A stretch of 23,354 nucleotides of DNA, taken from the NCBI GenBank assembly GCA_023485925.1, contig JAMDAJ010000024.1:1-23354 (forward strand). Direction: 5' to 3'. Position 1 is the stretch's first letter, and every line of letters begins with the position of its first letter. Below, piece after piece: positions 23,084 to 23,354 of the stretch. This DNA comes from Patescibacteria group bacterium. Its GTDB lineage: Bacteria; Patescibacteriota; Doudnabacteria; UBA920; 2-01-FULL-50-11. Under the pieces are notes generated by a model that worked only from the letters and a program-made list of their open reading frames with translations, did not search any database and was not told the DNA's origin. The translations under genes were made by a program, and so were the position numbers.

Positions 23084-23354
23084 TATAATTGGCAGAGAGG
23101 GAGGAAAGGAACCGGAGGTTAATTTCCGACCGAGCGAACCAATTACTTCGGGAGATATAATTGGCAGAGAGGGAGGAAAGGAACCGGAGGTTAATTTCCG
23201 ACCGAGCGAACCAATTACTTCGGGAGATATAATTGGCAGAGAGGGAGGAAAGGAACCGGAGGTTAATTTCCGACCGAGCGAACCAATTACTTCGGGAGAT
23301 ATAATTGGCAGAGAGGGAGGAAAGGAACCGGAGGTTAATTTCCGACCGAGCGAA
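23084..23354. repeat. Tandem array of a 72-bp unit, running off the window end
   Basis: Copies begin at 23084, 23156, 23228 and 23300; the last is cut by the window end after 55 bases. By eye they are identical. Each starts TATAATTGG. Within a unit, TAATTGG (3-9) pairs with CCAATTA (56-62), and inside that GGAAA (20-24) pairs with TTTCC (40-44) and AACC (27-30) with GGTT (34-37) around GGA. The remaining 10 bases (CTTCGGGAGA) are a linker. The base before the first TATAATT does not match the repeat, so the array begins there. One plus-strand frame stays open through all copies. No variable spacers, so it is not a CRISPR array. The array may be real or an assembly artefact. Confidence 0.9.

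Noticed and set aside
22784..23122. The unshifted 112-codon frame of the DUF2934-like gene as the real product
   Set aside because: Its second half is a Gly/Arg-rich stretch without domain features, and it runs through a terminator and into the repeat array.
23084..23354. CRISPR array at the window end
   Set aside because: The entire 72-bp period is identical from copy to copy, so there are no variable spacers, and no cas gene is present.
1..23354. UGA recoded as an amino acid
   Set aside because: Several well-defined genes end in TGA at the expected family length (recF, yidC, the flippase), and none needs read-through of TGA.

Overview
The window reads as a stretch of bacterial chromosome around the replication origin. 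It was probably assembled from a member of the Candidate Phyla Radiation (Patescibacteria). That placement is inference and rests on style: compact genes, many short overlaps, few start codons with a Shine-Dalgarno sequence, a VanW-domain protein, a DHH protein with degenerate metal-binding motifs, and no mnmE/mnmG/parAB block beside rpmH-rnpA-yidC. TGA is an ordinary stop (recF, yidC, the flippase), so the UGA-glycine code of Gracilibacteria/Absconditabacteria does not apply. I see no rRNA, tRNA, transposase, integrase, phage gene or CRISPR array.

Layout. 1-610: 3' end of a glycogen/starch synthase (+). 683-1864: tyrS (-). 2012-5967: a class A penicillin-binding protein and an O-antigen-ligase-like membrane protein (+). 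6046-8033: the block rpmH-rnpA-yidD-yidC-khpB (-); rpmH has only 45 codons. 8034-8285: divergent rpmH/dnaA promoters, with a DnaA-box-like site inside the dnaA promoter spacer. 8286-12354: dnaA, dnaN, recF and dciA (+). The dnaA-dnaN gap carries a probable unwinding element of oriC. 12351-14927: a flippase and a GT4 glycosyltransferase (-). 15057-17331: ruvB, a 65-residue membrane protein, a PH-domain membrane protein and a small nucleotidyltransferase (-). 17457-17912: a stand-alone winged-helix-like gene with its own promoter and terminator, followed by a widespread dispersed inverted repeat. 18086-21461: tsaE, a VanW-domain protein and pepA (-). 21616-22764: a DHH-family protein with degenerate motifs (+). 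22784-23036: a DUF2934-like small gene interrupted by a one-base frameshift. 23084 to the window end: exact tandem copies of a 72-bp unit.

How the genes fit together. The centre is the replication-initiation module: DnaA, the sliding clamp, RecF and a DciA-type helicase loader. Transcribed away from it is the ribosome/RNase P/membrane-insertion module (L34, RnpA, YidD, YidC, KhpB). Around these lie cell-envelope genes (PBP, ligase, flippase, glycosyltransferase, VanW) and housekeeping genes (tyrS, ruvB, tsaE, pepA).

The least explained material is at the right end. The 72-bp repeat unit is an exact multiple of three. Each copy can fold into a nested stem-loop, begins with TATAAT, and leaves one + strand reading frame open across all copies.
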